Source of the DNA: an uncultured Verrucomicrobiota bacterium
GTDB lineage: Bacteria; Verrucomicrobiota; Kiritimatiellia; RFP12; UBA1067
Length of the DNA: 9,821 nt
Direction: 5' to 3'
Assembly (NCBI GenBank): GCA_946631535.1
Contig: CAMPAF010000093.1
Location: forward strand, 1 to 9,821
Part shown: positions 1 to 5,712 of the stretch, piece by piece
Numbering within the stretch: position 1 is the first letter of the stretch
Layout: every line of letters begins with the position of its first letter
The notes under the pieces: model-generated
What the model was told of the DNA's origin: nothing
Seen by the model: only the letters and a program-made list of their open reading frames with translations
Databases searched by the model: none
Position numbers and translations under genes: made by a program

Positions 1-7
1 CCAAGAG

Positions 8-36
8 AAATCCAACGAGGGGGGAACGTCGGATTT
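8..36 (-). terminator. Hairpin terminator after the 571-residue phosphoesterase gene
   Basis: Positions 8-17 and 27-36 form a 10-bp stem around a 9-nt loop. On the minus-strand transcript the arms are AAATCCGACG and CGTTGGATTT, with a single G-U wobble. An A-run precedes the stem and a pyrimidine-rich ATTTCTCTT follows it. It begins 36 nt past the stop codon at 73-75, as expected for an intrinsic terminator of the leftward operon. Read on the plus strand the same hairpin has one A-C mismatch but a better T-run (34-39), so it may stop transcription in both directions. Confidence 0.6.
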
Positions 37-72
37 TTTAGTGCGTCAGCCCTGGACATACAACCGAGGCTT

Positions 73-1788
73 TTAGGTTAAAACCATGCAGCGCTCGATG
101 CGGAGGCTCGCCCCTGGGCTCACGTAGTTGAACACGAGCTTGGCGCTATCGAGGCCGCCGGCCGGCACGGTGAACGCAAAGACGTACCGCAGCGTTCCCG
201 GCGCTCCGGGAACGGTCTGGATGTCGCCGCCGAGCTTCGCGCCTTCGCGCGTGTGCAGGCCGATCCGCCACGCGCACCACTCGCCGTCCGGCTGGCTCGC
301 GTCGAGGTCGAGCACGAGTTGATAGCGCACGCCGCCCGGCAGCTTCGCGAAGGCGTTCTCCGGGAGCCACAGCGTACCCTGTCCCGAAGGCGGCGCGAAC
401 CTGCCGCCCGTGGTGAGACCCACCGGATTGCCATGCTCGGTGAAGCGCAGCGCGTGCATCGGATCGTCGAGCGTCCACACCGTCTCGGCGGCGTGCGAGG
501 CCGTGAACATGGACGCGATCGCGCGCGAGGCGCGGTAGAAGTAGTCGAGCGGCGCCACCGAGACGCGGTACGTCTCGCCCGGCGTGAAGAAGCCGCTCGC
601 GAGCACGTGGCGCGCCTTGCCCGTGCGGTCGGTCTTCGCCTTCCAGAACTCGCTGAAGATGTCGTCTTCCGAGAAGGCCTCCCACGCGCCGGACGCGCCC
701 TTCCGCTCGCAGCGGATGCGATACATGAACGGGTCGGGGGCCGTGGCCTCGGGGAACTCCACGGCATAGCCGCCGCTGACAGGCGTCACGGCGACCGCCG
801 CGTCCGCCGCGAACGCCGGCAGGCGCTCCACGCGCGCGGCGGCGCGCGCCGGCACGAACGGCGCGGACTGCGCCGCGAACGGCAGGGGCACCACCCACGG
901 CGCGCCGAACTCCGAGCCGTCGCGCACGTCGTAGCGGTAGAACACGAGACGGTCCGAATAGATGTCCATCACGAGCGCGCCGAAGTTCTGCTTCGCCTGC
1001 GGCGGCGGCGTGGAGCCGGGCGCGAACCCGCCCCACGTCTGGAGACACCCCACGTTCACCGCCGTGAACTCGCCCTGCCAGATCTGGCGCTCGCTCGCGA
1101 GCGAGCCGTGGACGTGTCCGGAGATCGACACCACCTGCGGGTACTTGTTCAGCACGCGGCGGCAGGCGTCGCTGCCCCACTGGCGGCTGTGGAACGTGGT
1201 GCCGGCGGGCGGCAGGTGGTCGAACACGAACACGGGCTTGCCGGGATGCGTCTCGCACGCGCGGCGCACGGCCGCCTCGTAGTCGTCCCATGAGAGGAAG
1301 CCCTTCATGCCCGTCGACTGCGGGAAGTTGAGGAACGCCATCCCCTTCCACTCGAGCGAGTCGGTGTGCGTGTTCGGCGCCTCCAGGAGACGATGGACGT
1401 CCTCGAACGCCGGCGCCGCGTCGCGCGCCACGCTCCAGCCGCTGCCGGGACGGTAGTCGCACACGTCGTGGAAGGCGTAGACGAACCGCTCGATCGGACG
1501 CGACGCGGGGTCGGGATAGACCTCGTTGACGGTCTTGCGGTAGCAGCGGTAGCCGTCGGGGTAATGGCGGTCGGCGATGTCGCCGCAGTTCACCACCATC
1601 TCAACGCCCTTCTTCTTGAACAGCTCCAACGCGGCACGCACGCGCGCGCAGCTCTCCATCGTGGTGCCCACGTGCGTGTCCGTCATCAGCCCGATGCGCG
1701 CCACGCGTCCGTGCGCGGGCACGCCCAGGAGCGATCCCGCCCCTGCCGCCGCCATGCCACCGATGAAGTGACGTCTGTTGATCTGCAT
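73..1788 (-). CDS. Tat-exported calcineurin-like metallophosphoesterase with C-terminal beta domains
   Basis: This 571-residue protein is probably a metal-dependent phosphoesterase acting outside the cytoplasm; the substrate is unknown. Residues 1-27 are a twin-arginine signal (NRRHFIGG, then an Ala/Gly-rich stretch ending in PAHG). Metallophosphoesterase motifs follow in order: DTH at 37-39, GDIAD at 69-73, AFHD at 105-108, a His in FDHLPP (about 191) and GHVH at 224-227. The third motif is normally GNHD, whose Asn helps bridge the two metals. Here it is AFHD, so metal binding or activity may be altered. Residues about 330-425 look like a fibronectin III-like beta domain, and about 430-571 like a carbohydrate-binding or jelly-roll module; both are judged from beta-rich sequence only. 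The segment GHVHGSLASERQIWQG closely matches the same region of the fusion protein at 5713-9024, so the two are paralogues. It lies 48 nt after the 922-residue LamG gene, probably in one operon. A possible ribosome site, AAGGA, sits 12 nt before the ATG. Confidence 0.85.
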   Translation of the reverse strand: MQINRRHFIGGMAAAGAGSLLGVPAHGRVARIGLMTDTHVGTTMESCARVRAALELFKKKGVEMVVNCGDIADRHYPDGYRCYRKTVNEVYPDPASRPIERFVYAFHDVCDYRPGSGWSVARDAAPAFEDVHRLLEAPNTHTDSLEWKGMAFLNFPQSTGMKGFLSWDDYEAAVRRACETHPGKPVFVFDHLPPAGTTFHSRQWGSDACRRVLNKYPQVVSISGHVHGSLASERQIWQGEFTAVNVGCLQTWGGFAPGSTPPPQAKQNFGALVMDIYSDRLVFYRYDVRDGSEFGAPWVVPLPFAAQSAPFVPARAAARVERLPAFAADAAVAVTPVSGGYAVEFPEATAPDPFMYRIRCERKGASGAWEAFSEDDIFSEFWKAKTDRTGKARHVLASGFFTPGETYRVSVAPLDYFYRASRAIASMFTASHAAETVWTLDDPMHALRFTEHGNPVGLTTGGRFAPPSGQGTLWLPENAFAKLPGGVRYQLVLDLDASQPDGEWCAWRIGLHTREGAKLGGDIQTVPGAPGTLRYVFAFTVPAGGLDSAKLVFNYVSPGASLRIERCMVLT

Positions 1789-1810
1789 CCTTTTGTTCTT
1801 TCCTTCATGC

Positions 1811-1827
1811 GCCGCCAGGATGGCGGC
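1811..1827 (-). other. Intergenic hairpin between the LamG and phosphoesterase genes
   Basis: A perfect 7-bp GC-rich stem (GCCGCCA and TGGCGGC, with a 3-nt loop) starts 9 nt after the stop codon of the 922-residue gene. No U-run follows on the minus strand, so it is not a canonical intrinsic terminator. It could be a partial attenuator, an mRNA-stabilising end between two cistrons, or a dispersed REP-like palindrome. I see no second copy in this window. Confidence 0.55.
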
Positions 1828-1836
1828 TCTCCATAA

Positions 1837-4605
1837 CTACCGAATGACGATAACCGTGCCGCGGTCCGCGCCCACTTTTTCGCCGCGCGGACCAACCGCC
1901 GAGAACGGCTTGCTGGGAAGGAATATCTGCTTGGTGACCGAGTCCCAGAGCGCGGCCTGGTTGTTGTCGAGACGCACAGGGCGGAAGTTCCGCACGAGCT
2001 TCCCGTCCTGCCAGAGCTTCAGCCAGTAGAGGCGCGCGGCGCTGGGATATTTCATGGTCCCGCCGACGTTGCAGGCGAAGATGTAGAGAGGGTATCCGGT
2101 ATCGAGGTTGCGCGCGTCCGTCCGGTTCACGATCGTAGTGCCGTTGACTTCGATCGCCTGCGAACCGGCGTTGAGCGAGCTGCGCACGTGGTAGGTGTAG
2201 TTGCGCTGTGCAGGGATTTTCTCGGCAATCGCATCCCTCGACCCGGCAACGGTCGGATCGCCGTTCTTCGGGTAGAGGAACGTGCCGTACCCGTATGAGA
2301 AGGCATCGCTTGCCCAGTGCCAGAGGAAGTAGCGCGAATCGCGCTGCGAGCCGCTTTCGCTGATCCGCGACCCGATGAAGGTGTCGTCGCTCCCGGCCAG
2401 CCACTGCATCTCGAACTCGGCCGTCGTGCCGGATCGCCCGATGACGCCGGTGTCGACGAAGAGCGTCTTGTCGCTCTCGACGTACTCCACATAGACGTCC
2501 GGCCTCTCGTTGCCGGTCAACACCTGCGGCAGACGGTCGCCGACGTTGCCCGCCGCCGGGATGTCCGGCACCGGACGGTAGAGCGTCTTCGTCACGTCGT
2601 CCCAGAGCAGCGCCTTTCCGTCCTTCACGCACGGCCTGAAGTCGCGCACCAGCGCGCCGTCCTGCCACAGCTTCAGACCGTAGCAGCGGGCCGGCGCCTC
2701 GTACTGCGGCGTCCCGTTGTTGTTGCAGGCGAAGAGAGCAAGATTGCAGCCGGCGTCTACGGAAGCGCCGCTGTCCTTCGCCAAGATGCGTTCGCCGTCG
2801 AGGTCGATCGTCTGCGAGCCGACGGCGTAAGAGATGTCAAACGCATACTTGCGCCCGGACACCCATTCGATATTGTTCGTCACGACCTGCTCGACGTTGT
2901 TGGTGGTCGCCGTGCCGTCGCCGTTGTCGACCACCTCCTCCACCATGTTGGTCGTCACGGACGACGGGTAGGTGCGCTGGTCTCCGTAGCCGGACCAGAC
3001 TGACTTTACTCCGGCCTCGTGGATCATGTAGAACCGCGATTCGCCGTTGACCGCGCCCAGATACGTCCGCTCATACCGCATGTTCACATCCTCGAGGTAG
3101 ACGTTCACTTCTTGATTCCAATCCCTCACGCGCGTCCAGGCCATCTCCCCCGCCGCGCGCGTTCCGGCGCGTGCGCGCACGCCCGTGTCGAGGCAAACGG
3201 TTCCGTTCGCGGTCAGATAGTCCACGAAATACTCAGGCAGTCCCTCCGCCGTAAAGTCGCTCGGCGACGTCAGGCGTTTCTGCGCCGCATAGAAGATGCG
3301 TTTATCCACGTCGTCGTAGAGCGCGGGCACGCCGCGCTTGCGGCACGGGCGGAAGTCGCGCACGAGCGCGCCGTCCTGCCAGATCTTCAGCCCGTAAAGC
3401 CGCGCGCTGCACCGGTTTTCCACGGCGCCTCCCCGGTTGTTGCCGAAGAGGTAGAGGCTCCTTCCCGTATCGTAGGTGGCCGGATCGGCGGCCGAATAGA
3501 CCGTCTCGCCGTTCACGACGAGCGTCTGGTTGCCCGCCTTCAGTTCGCTCGCGACCGTGTAGCGCGTACCCGTGGAATACGTGTGGCCGTAGTTGCCCTT
3601 GAACGTACCGTACGCAACGGCCATGCCGGCGTTGTGGGTATGGATCAGCATCACGCGGTCGTCCCCGCCATACGTCCCGCGCGCGTCTAGGAAGCCGTAG
3701 TCCCCGTTCACCGCCAGCCATTCCAGATCGGCCTCGCAGCGCGTGCCCGACCGCCCGATCACCTCCGTGTCCACGTAGGTGTTGCCGCGGGCCTCCACGT
3801 ACTCGACGAACTCGTCCGGCACGTCCTCGTGGGCGTCGTAGACGAGATCCGTGCCCGTGTTGGAGTAGAAGATCGTCTCGGAAACGTAATCGTACAGGCC
3901 CACGCGCCCGTCCTTCATGCACGGCCTGAAGCTGCGCACGAGCACGCCGTCCAGCCAGATCTTCATTCCGTAGCACCGGGCCTTCGCCATCCAGTGCGGC
4001 GTTCCCTGGATGTTGCAGGCGAACATGTAGAGGTTCGTTCCCGTGTCAATCAGGCTGTAGACGGACTGCGGAAGATCGAGGGCGATCCCGTCAACCGTGC
4101 ATGAGGCTTTGCAGATCTGATTCGTCGTCGTCGTCGTCACCGTCTCCTCGACCTCGCTGGTCTCGCCGGTCTCGGGATTCTCGACGAGGTTCGTGACAAC
4201 GGTCTCCGTCGTCACGATTTGGTTTGTCACGGCGAGATCCGTCTCCATCTTGTACTTTCGCCCCGTCTGCCACAAGCAGCTCCGCTTGTTGCCTCCTGAC
4301 CCGCGAGTCGCCCAGTGGTTGAGGCCGTAGGCCACCGAGATATTCGCGCTGACTCCGCAGTGCCCGAGGTAGATGCGGCTGTCCGTGTCCGCGCTCGTGC
4401 GCGCGTCGAGGATTGCCGAGTCGGCAAGCGCCGTCCACTCGATCTCCGCCTCCATCCGCGTCCCGTAGCGTCCACGCACGCCGGTGTCCACGGCCTGCCG
4501 GCCCGTGGCCTCCACGTATTGGATGAACTTGTCCGGCGTCTCCGCGCCCGCCGCCAGGCAGGCCGCGAACACGCCGCCCAGAACACACAATTTGCTCGTT
4601 TTCAT
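1837..4605 (-). CDS. Secreted protein with four tandem LamG-like repeats
   Basis: This 922-residue protein is probably exported and may bind glycans or other surface ligands; no catalytic motif is visible. Residues 1-21 are a Sec-type signal peptide (MKTSKLCVLGGVFAACLAAG, cleavage near AETPDKF). Four repeats follow at about 27-247, 266-440, 459-677 and 705-897. Each opens with a YVE.G...DTGV..R.GTR.E.E.W pattern, has a central LY.FACN..GT strand, and closes with CYGLKIWQDGALVRDFRPC followed by LYD.V....F. I recognise this pattern as a concanavalin A/LamG-like jelly roll common in gut bacteria; the fold is inferred. Repeats 1 and 3 carry Thr/Val/Glu/Asn-rich inserts (about 127-164 and 546-581). 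The protein ends GTVIVIR, like its relatives here. A ribosome site GAGGA sits 7 nt before the ATG, and a plausible promoter lies at 4666-4694. It is the first gene of the left block. Confidence 0.85.
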   Translation of the reverse strand: MKTSKLCVLGGVFAACLAAGAETPDKFIQYVEATGRQAVDTGVRGRYGTRMEAEIEWTALADSAILDARTSADTDSRIYLGHCGVSANISVAYGLNHWATRGSGGNKRSCLWQTGRKYKMETDLAVTNQIVTTETVVTNLVENPETGETSEVEETVTTTTTNQICKASCTVDGIALDLPQSVYSLIDTGTNLYMFACNIQGTPHWMAKARCYGMKIWLDGVLVRSFRPCMKDGRVGLYDYVSETIFYSNTGTDLVYDAHEDVPDEFVEYVEARGNTYVDTEVIGRSGTRCEADLEWLAVNGDYGFLDARGTYGGDDRVMLIHTHNAGMAVAYGTFKGNYGHTYSTGTRYTVASELKAGNQTLVVNGETVYSAADPATYDTGRSLYLFGNNRGGAVENRCSARLYGLKIWQDGALVRDFRPCRKRGVPALYDDVDKRIFYAAQKRLTSPSDFTAEGLPEYFVDYLTANGTVCLDTGVRARAGTRAAGEMAWTRVRDWNQEVNVYLEDVNMRYERTYLGAVNGESRFYMIHEAGVKSVWSGYGDQRTYPSSVTTNMVEEVVDNGDGTATTNNVEQVVTNNIEWVSGRKYAFDISYAVGSQTIDLDGERILAKDSGASVDAGCNLALFACNNNGTPQYEAPARCYGLKLWQDGALVRDFRPCVKDGKALLWDDVTKTLYRPVPDIPAAGNVGDRLPQVLTGNERPDVYVEYVESDKTLFVDTGVIGRSGTTAEFEMQWLAGSDDTFIGSRISESGSQRDSRYFLWHWASDAFSYGYGTFLYPKNGDPTVAGSRDAIAEKIPAQRNYTYHVRSSLNAGSQAIEVNGTTIVNRTDARNLDTGYPLYIFACNVGGTMKYPSAARLYWLKLWQDGKLVRNFRPVRLDNNQAALWDSVTKQIFLPSKPFSAVGPRGEKVGADRGTVIVIR

Positions 4606-4665
4606 CGTCTCGTCCTCTTTAATGGCAAAACATCATGCCGCCATACCTTTTCTAAGGTTGGTGAT

Positions 4666-4694
4666 ATGATACCATAACTCCCCTCATTCCGCAA
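4666..4694 (-). promoter_or_regulatory. Candidate sigma70-type promoter for the 922-residue LamG gene
   Basis: On the minus strand TTGCGG (4694-4689) and TATCAT (4671-4666) are separated by exactly 17 nt. The -10 box matches consensus at 5 of 6 positions and the -35 box at only 3 of 6. It lies about 60 nt upstream of the start codon at 4605, inside the 126-nt gap between the toxin gene and the LamG gene. This is the only promoter-like pair I found in that gap. Confidence 0.45.
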
Positions 4695-4731
4695 GTGGAC
4701 GAAAACGGCTCTTTTTCATTTCGCGCGAGAA

Positions 4732-5136
4732 TCACGTGTCGGCATCGGGGACGATGACAGTCAACATCGGAATGAAGCGGAAATGCGCGTCCGTTGTCGC
4801 GAGGTCGGCGCCGTTTTCAAGTGCGGAAGCGGCAATCCACATGTCGTTCTGCGGAATCGGATGCCCCTGCGCGCGAAGTGTCTTGAATATCAATGCATAC
4901 TTTTCCGCTGTCCTAGTTGTGATGGGAACGGCTTCAACCGTCAGACGCCCAAGGTATTCTACGAGTTTCGCCGCGTTCTCCCGCCCTTCCCGCGTATCGA
5001 ATATGCCAGCCTGATATTCGCCGATGACAATCGCCGGTATCAGAATGCGATCATATTTGCGAAATGACTCCGGTAACTTGAACTTACCAGACAACAGATT
5101 GATGAGCAAATTCGTGTCAAAGACAACTTGCGTCAT
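4732..5136 (-). CDS. vapC: VapC-like PIN-domain ribonuclease toxin
   Basis: This is a 134-residue PIN-domain protein, likely the endoribonuclease toxin of a type II toxin-antitoxin pair, acting on RNA in the cytoplasm. It is normal VapC length. The four conserved acidic residues are visible: D7 in VVFDTNLLI, E40 in VIGEYQAG, D98 in NDMWIAA and D116 in TTDAHF. I chose the ATG at 5136. A GTG at 5142 would add two residues but lies only 2 nt from the GAGGAG ribosome site at 5145-5150, whereas the ATG is 8 nt away. With this start the gene overlaps the antitoxin stop by ATGA, so translation is probably coupled. Base composition is less GC-rich than the flanking genes, suggesting separate acquisition. 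The PIN family is confident; the RNA target cannot be read from sequence. Confidence 0.88.
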   Translation of the reverse strand: MTQVVFDTNLLINLLSGKFKLPESFRKYDRILIPAIVIGEYQAGIFDTREGRENAAKLVEYLGRLTVEAVPITTRTAEKYALIFKTLRAQGHPIPQNDMWIAASALENGADLATTDAHFRFIPMLTVIVPDADT

Positions 5137-5384
5137 TTCCACATCTCCTCATCAATCACGTCAAATTCTTTCTGTACCGACCGTAATTCGTCGGCGGCTT
5201 CCTTCGACAATGGCGTGCCTATGTCGAAGAAGTCCGGCAACGGTCGTTCCTTGCGCTTGAAAAGACCGAGCGCCCCGCCAAGGGCATCCTGGATGAACTT
5301 GTTGATGCTCTTGCCAGCCTCGGCCGCACCCTGGCGGATGGCATCCGCCATCTTCTCGTCGGTATGGATTGTGAAGGTCGTCAT
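5133..5384 (-). CDS. Ribbon-helix-helix antitoxin partner of the PIN toxin
   Basis: This 83-residue protein is likely the antitoxin that neutralises the PIN toxin and represses their shared promoter. Residues 2-8 (TTFTIHT) look like the DNA-binding beta strand of a ribbon-helix-helix fold. Two helices follow, about 9-24 (EKMADAIRQGAAEAG) and 25-37 (KSINKFIQDAL). The charged C-terminal part, about 45-83 (KRKERPLPDFFDIG to the terminal EEMWK), would wrap the toxin. The ribosome site AAAGGTGA (5391-5398) is 6 nt before the ATG. The stop TGA at 5133-5135 overlaps the toxin start. Antitoxin-first order, stop/start overlap and a near-consensus promoter with a candidate operator all fit a self-regulated pair. 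It could be labelled VapB-like, but the exact antitoxin family is not certain, so no symbol is given. Confidence 0.82.
   Translation of the reverse strand: MTTFTIHTDEKMADAIRQGAAEAGKSINKFIQDALGGALGLFKRKERPLPDFFDIGTPLSKEAADELRSVQKEFDVIDEEMWK
5145..5150 (-). promoter_or_regulatory. Ribosome binding site that sets the toxin start
   Basis: GAGGAG on the minus strand lies inside the last codons of the antitoxin gene. It is 8 nt from the ATG at 5136 and only 2 nt from the alternative GTG at 5142, so it favours the ATG and the ATGA-coupled start. Confidence 0.75.
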
Positions 5385-5386
5385 GA

Positions 5387-5416
5387 TGAATCACCTTTCT
5401 AGTTCAAAGTGATTCA
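5387..5416 (-). promoter_or_regulatory. Candidate autoregulatory operator of the toxin-antitoxin pair
   Basis: A perfect 8-bp inverted repeat, TGAATCAC at 5387-5394 and GTGATTCA at 5409-5416, has a 14-bp spacer. It starts 2 bp past the -10 box and runs into the antitoxin ribosome site. Two copies of TTCAAA (5403-5408 and 5413-5418) are spaced 10 bp, one helical turn, as ribbon-helix-helix operators often are. The predicted transcription start falls near 5411, so the upstream arm is only partly transcribed. That favours a DNA operator over an RNA hairpin. Confidence 0.55.
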
Positions 5417-5417
5417 A

Positions 5418-5446
5418 ATTATACATCACACGATTGGCCCCGTCAA
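5418..5446 (-). promoter_or_regulatory. Near-consensus sigma70-type promoter of the toxin-antitoxin pair
   Basis: On the minus strand TTGACG (5446-5441) and a perfect TATAAT (5423-5418) are separated by 17 nt. This is the strongest promoter-like sequence in the window. It lies 34 nt upstream of the antitoxin ATG, giving a short leader. The -35 box is only 6 bp from the target duplication of the adjacent mobile element. Confidence 0.8.
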
Positions 5447-5452
5447 GCACCA

Positions 5453-5461
5453 ATCCTAAAC
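5453..5461. repeat. Left target-site duplication (9 bp)
   Basis: ATCCTAAAC here is identical to 5702-5710 and directly abuts the terminal inverted repeat that begins at 5462. The match stops at both ends of the 9 bp, as expected for a duplication made on insertion. Confidence 0.8.
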
Positions 5462-5483
5462 GGGCGCATCTCTGTTTTTCACC
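5462..5483 (+). repeat. Left terminal inverted repeat
   Basis: The 22 bp match the reverse complement of 5680-5701 at 19 positions, including the outermost 11 without mismatch and the inner TTCACC. Confidence 0.8.
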
Positions 5484-5502
5484 GAGCCCCCCTTTGCAAT
5501 GA

Positions 5503-5531
5503 AAACAACTTGAACAACCGAAAAACAACTT
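5503..5531 (+). repeat. Left subterminal AACAAC repeats
   Basis: There are three units: AACAACTT (5504-5511), AACAACC (5513-5519) and AACAACTT (5524-5531). They mirror the right set at 5629-5662 and probably serve as transposase-binding sites. Confidence 0.6.
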
Positions 5532-5536
5532 ATCAT

Positions 5537-5565
5537 TGGCGCGCGGGCTAACTCGCCCGCGCCCA
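5537..5565. other. Central GC-rich hairpin of the element
   Basis: GCGCGGGC (5541-5548) pairs with GCCCGCGC (5555-5562) across a 6-nt loop. Allowing one bulged C at 5540, three more pairs (TGG with CCA) extend the stem to 11 bp. On the minus strand a T-rich stretch (GTTGTTTTT) follows only after several nucleotides, so terminator activity is possible but not canonical. Confidence 0.5.
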
Positions 5566-5628
5566 TTTGTCGATCCTTAGGCTATAACGATTCCGAGAGT
5601 GAGAACGTTCAAGGTATGCCCGTAGGAC

Positions 5629-5662
5629 AAAGTTGTTTTTGAAAGTTGTTCTGGTTGTTTCC
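5629..5662 (-). repeat. Right subterminal AACAAC repeats
   Basis: Read on the minus strand there are AACAACC (5659-5653), AACAACTT (5650-5643) and AACAACTT (5637-5630), in mirror orientation to the left set. Confidence 0.6.
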
Positions 5663-5679
5663 AAAACTCAATACGCATG

Positions 5680-5701
5680 GGTGAATTACGGAGATGCGCC
5701 C
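5680..5701 (-). repeat. Right terminal inverted repeat
   Basis: This is the partner of 5462-5483, ending exactly where the right 9-bp target duplication starts. Confidence 0.8.
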
Positions 5702-5710
5702 ATCCTAAAC
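5702..5710. repeat. Right target-site duplication (9 bp)
   Basis: This second copy of ATCCTAAAC lies 2 nt beyond the stop codon (5713-5715) of the phosphoesterase-LamG fusion gene, so the insertion did not damage that gene. Confidence 0.8.
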
Positions 5711-5712
5711 CG

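Larger units (their letters stand above)
5462..5701. mobile_element. MITE-like non-autonomous element, 240 bp
   Basis: A 240-bp element begins with GGGCGCATCTC and ends with its exact reverse complement. The terminal inverted repeats extend to 22 bp with 3 mismatches (5462-5483 and 5680-5701). They are flanked by a perfect 9-bp direct repeat, ATCCTAAAC. Just inside each end lie three AACAACTT or AACAACC units in mirrored orientation (5503-5531 and 5629-5662), spaced roughly one helical turn, like transposase-binding sites. The centre holds a GC-rich hairpin (5537-5565). No open reading frame in it looks real, so it would need a transposase supplied in trans. It covers most of the 328-nt gene-free stretch between the fusion gene and the antitoxin. 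I cannot assign the insertion-sequence family; the 9-bp duplication is shared by several. Confidence 0.82.

Noticed and set aside
253..1293. Long plus-strand open frame opposite the 571-residue phosphoesterase
   Set aside because: It is Arg/Ala/His-rich, lacks any domain, and is the expected shadow of a GC-rich gene on the other strand.
4661..4676. Imperfect palindrome around GGTGATATGATACC upstream of the 922-residue gene
   Set aside because: The two halves match only partly, and the stretch is already explained by the candidate -10 box.
5537..5565. Canonical intrinsic terminator for the fusion gene
   Set aside because: The stem is good, but the T-rich tract on the minus strand starts several nucleotides away, so I list it only as a hairpin with possible terminator activity.
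5503..5662. CRISPR-like short repeats (AACAACTT)
   Set aside because: The units are 7-8 bp, in mirrored orientation, with no regular spacers. They fit subterminal sites of the mobile element.
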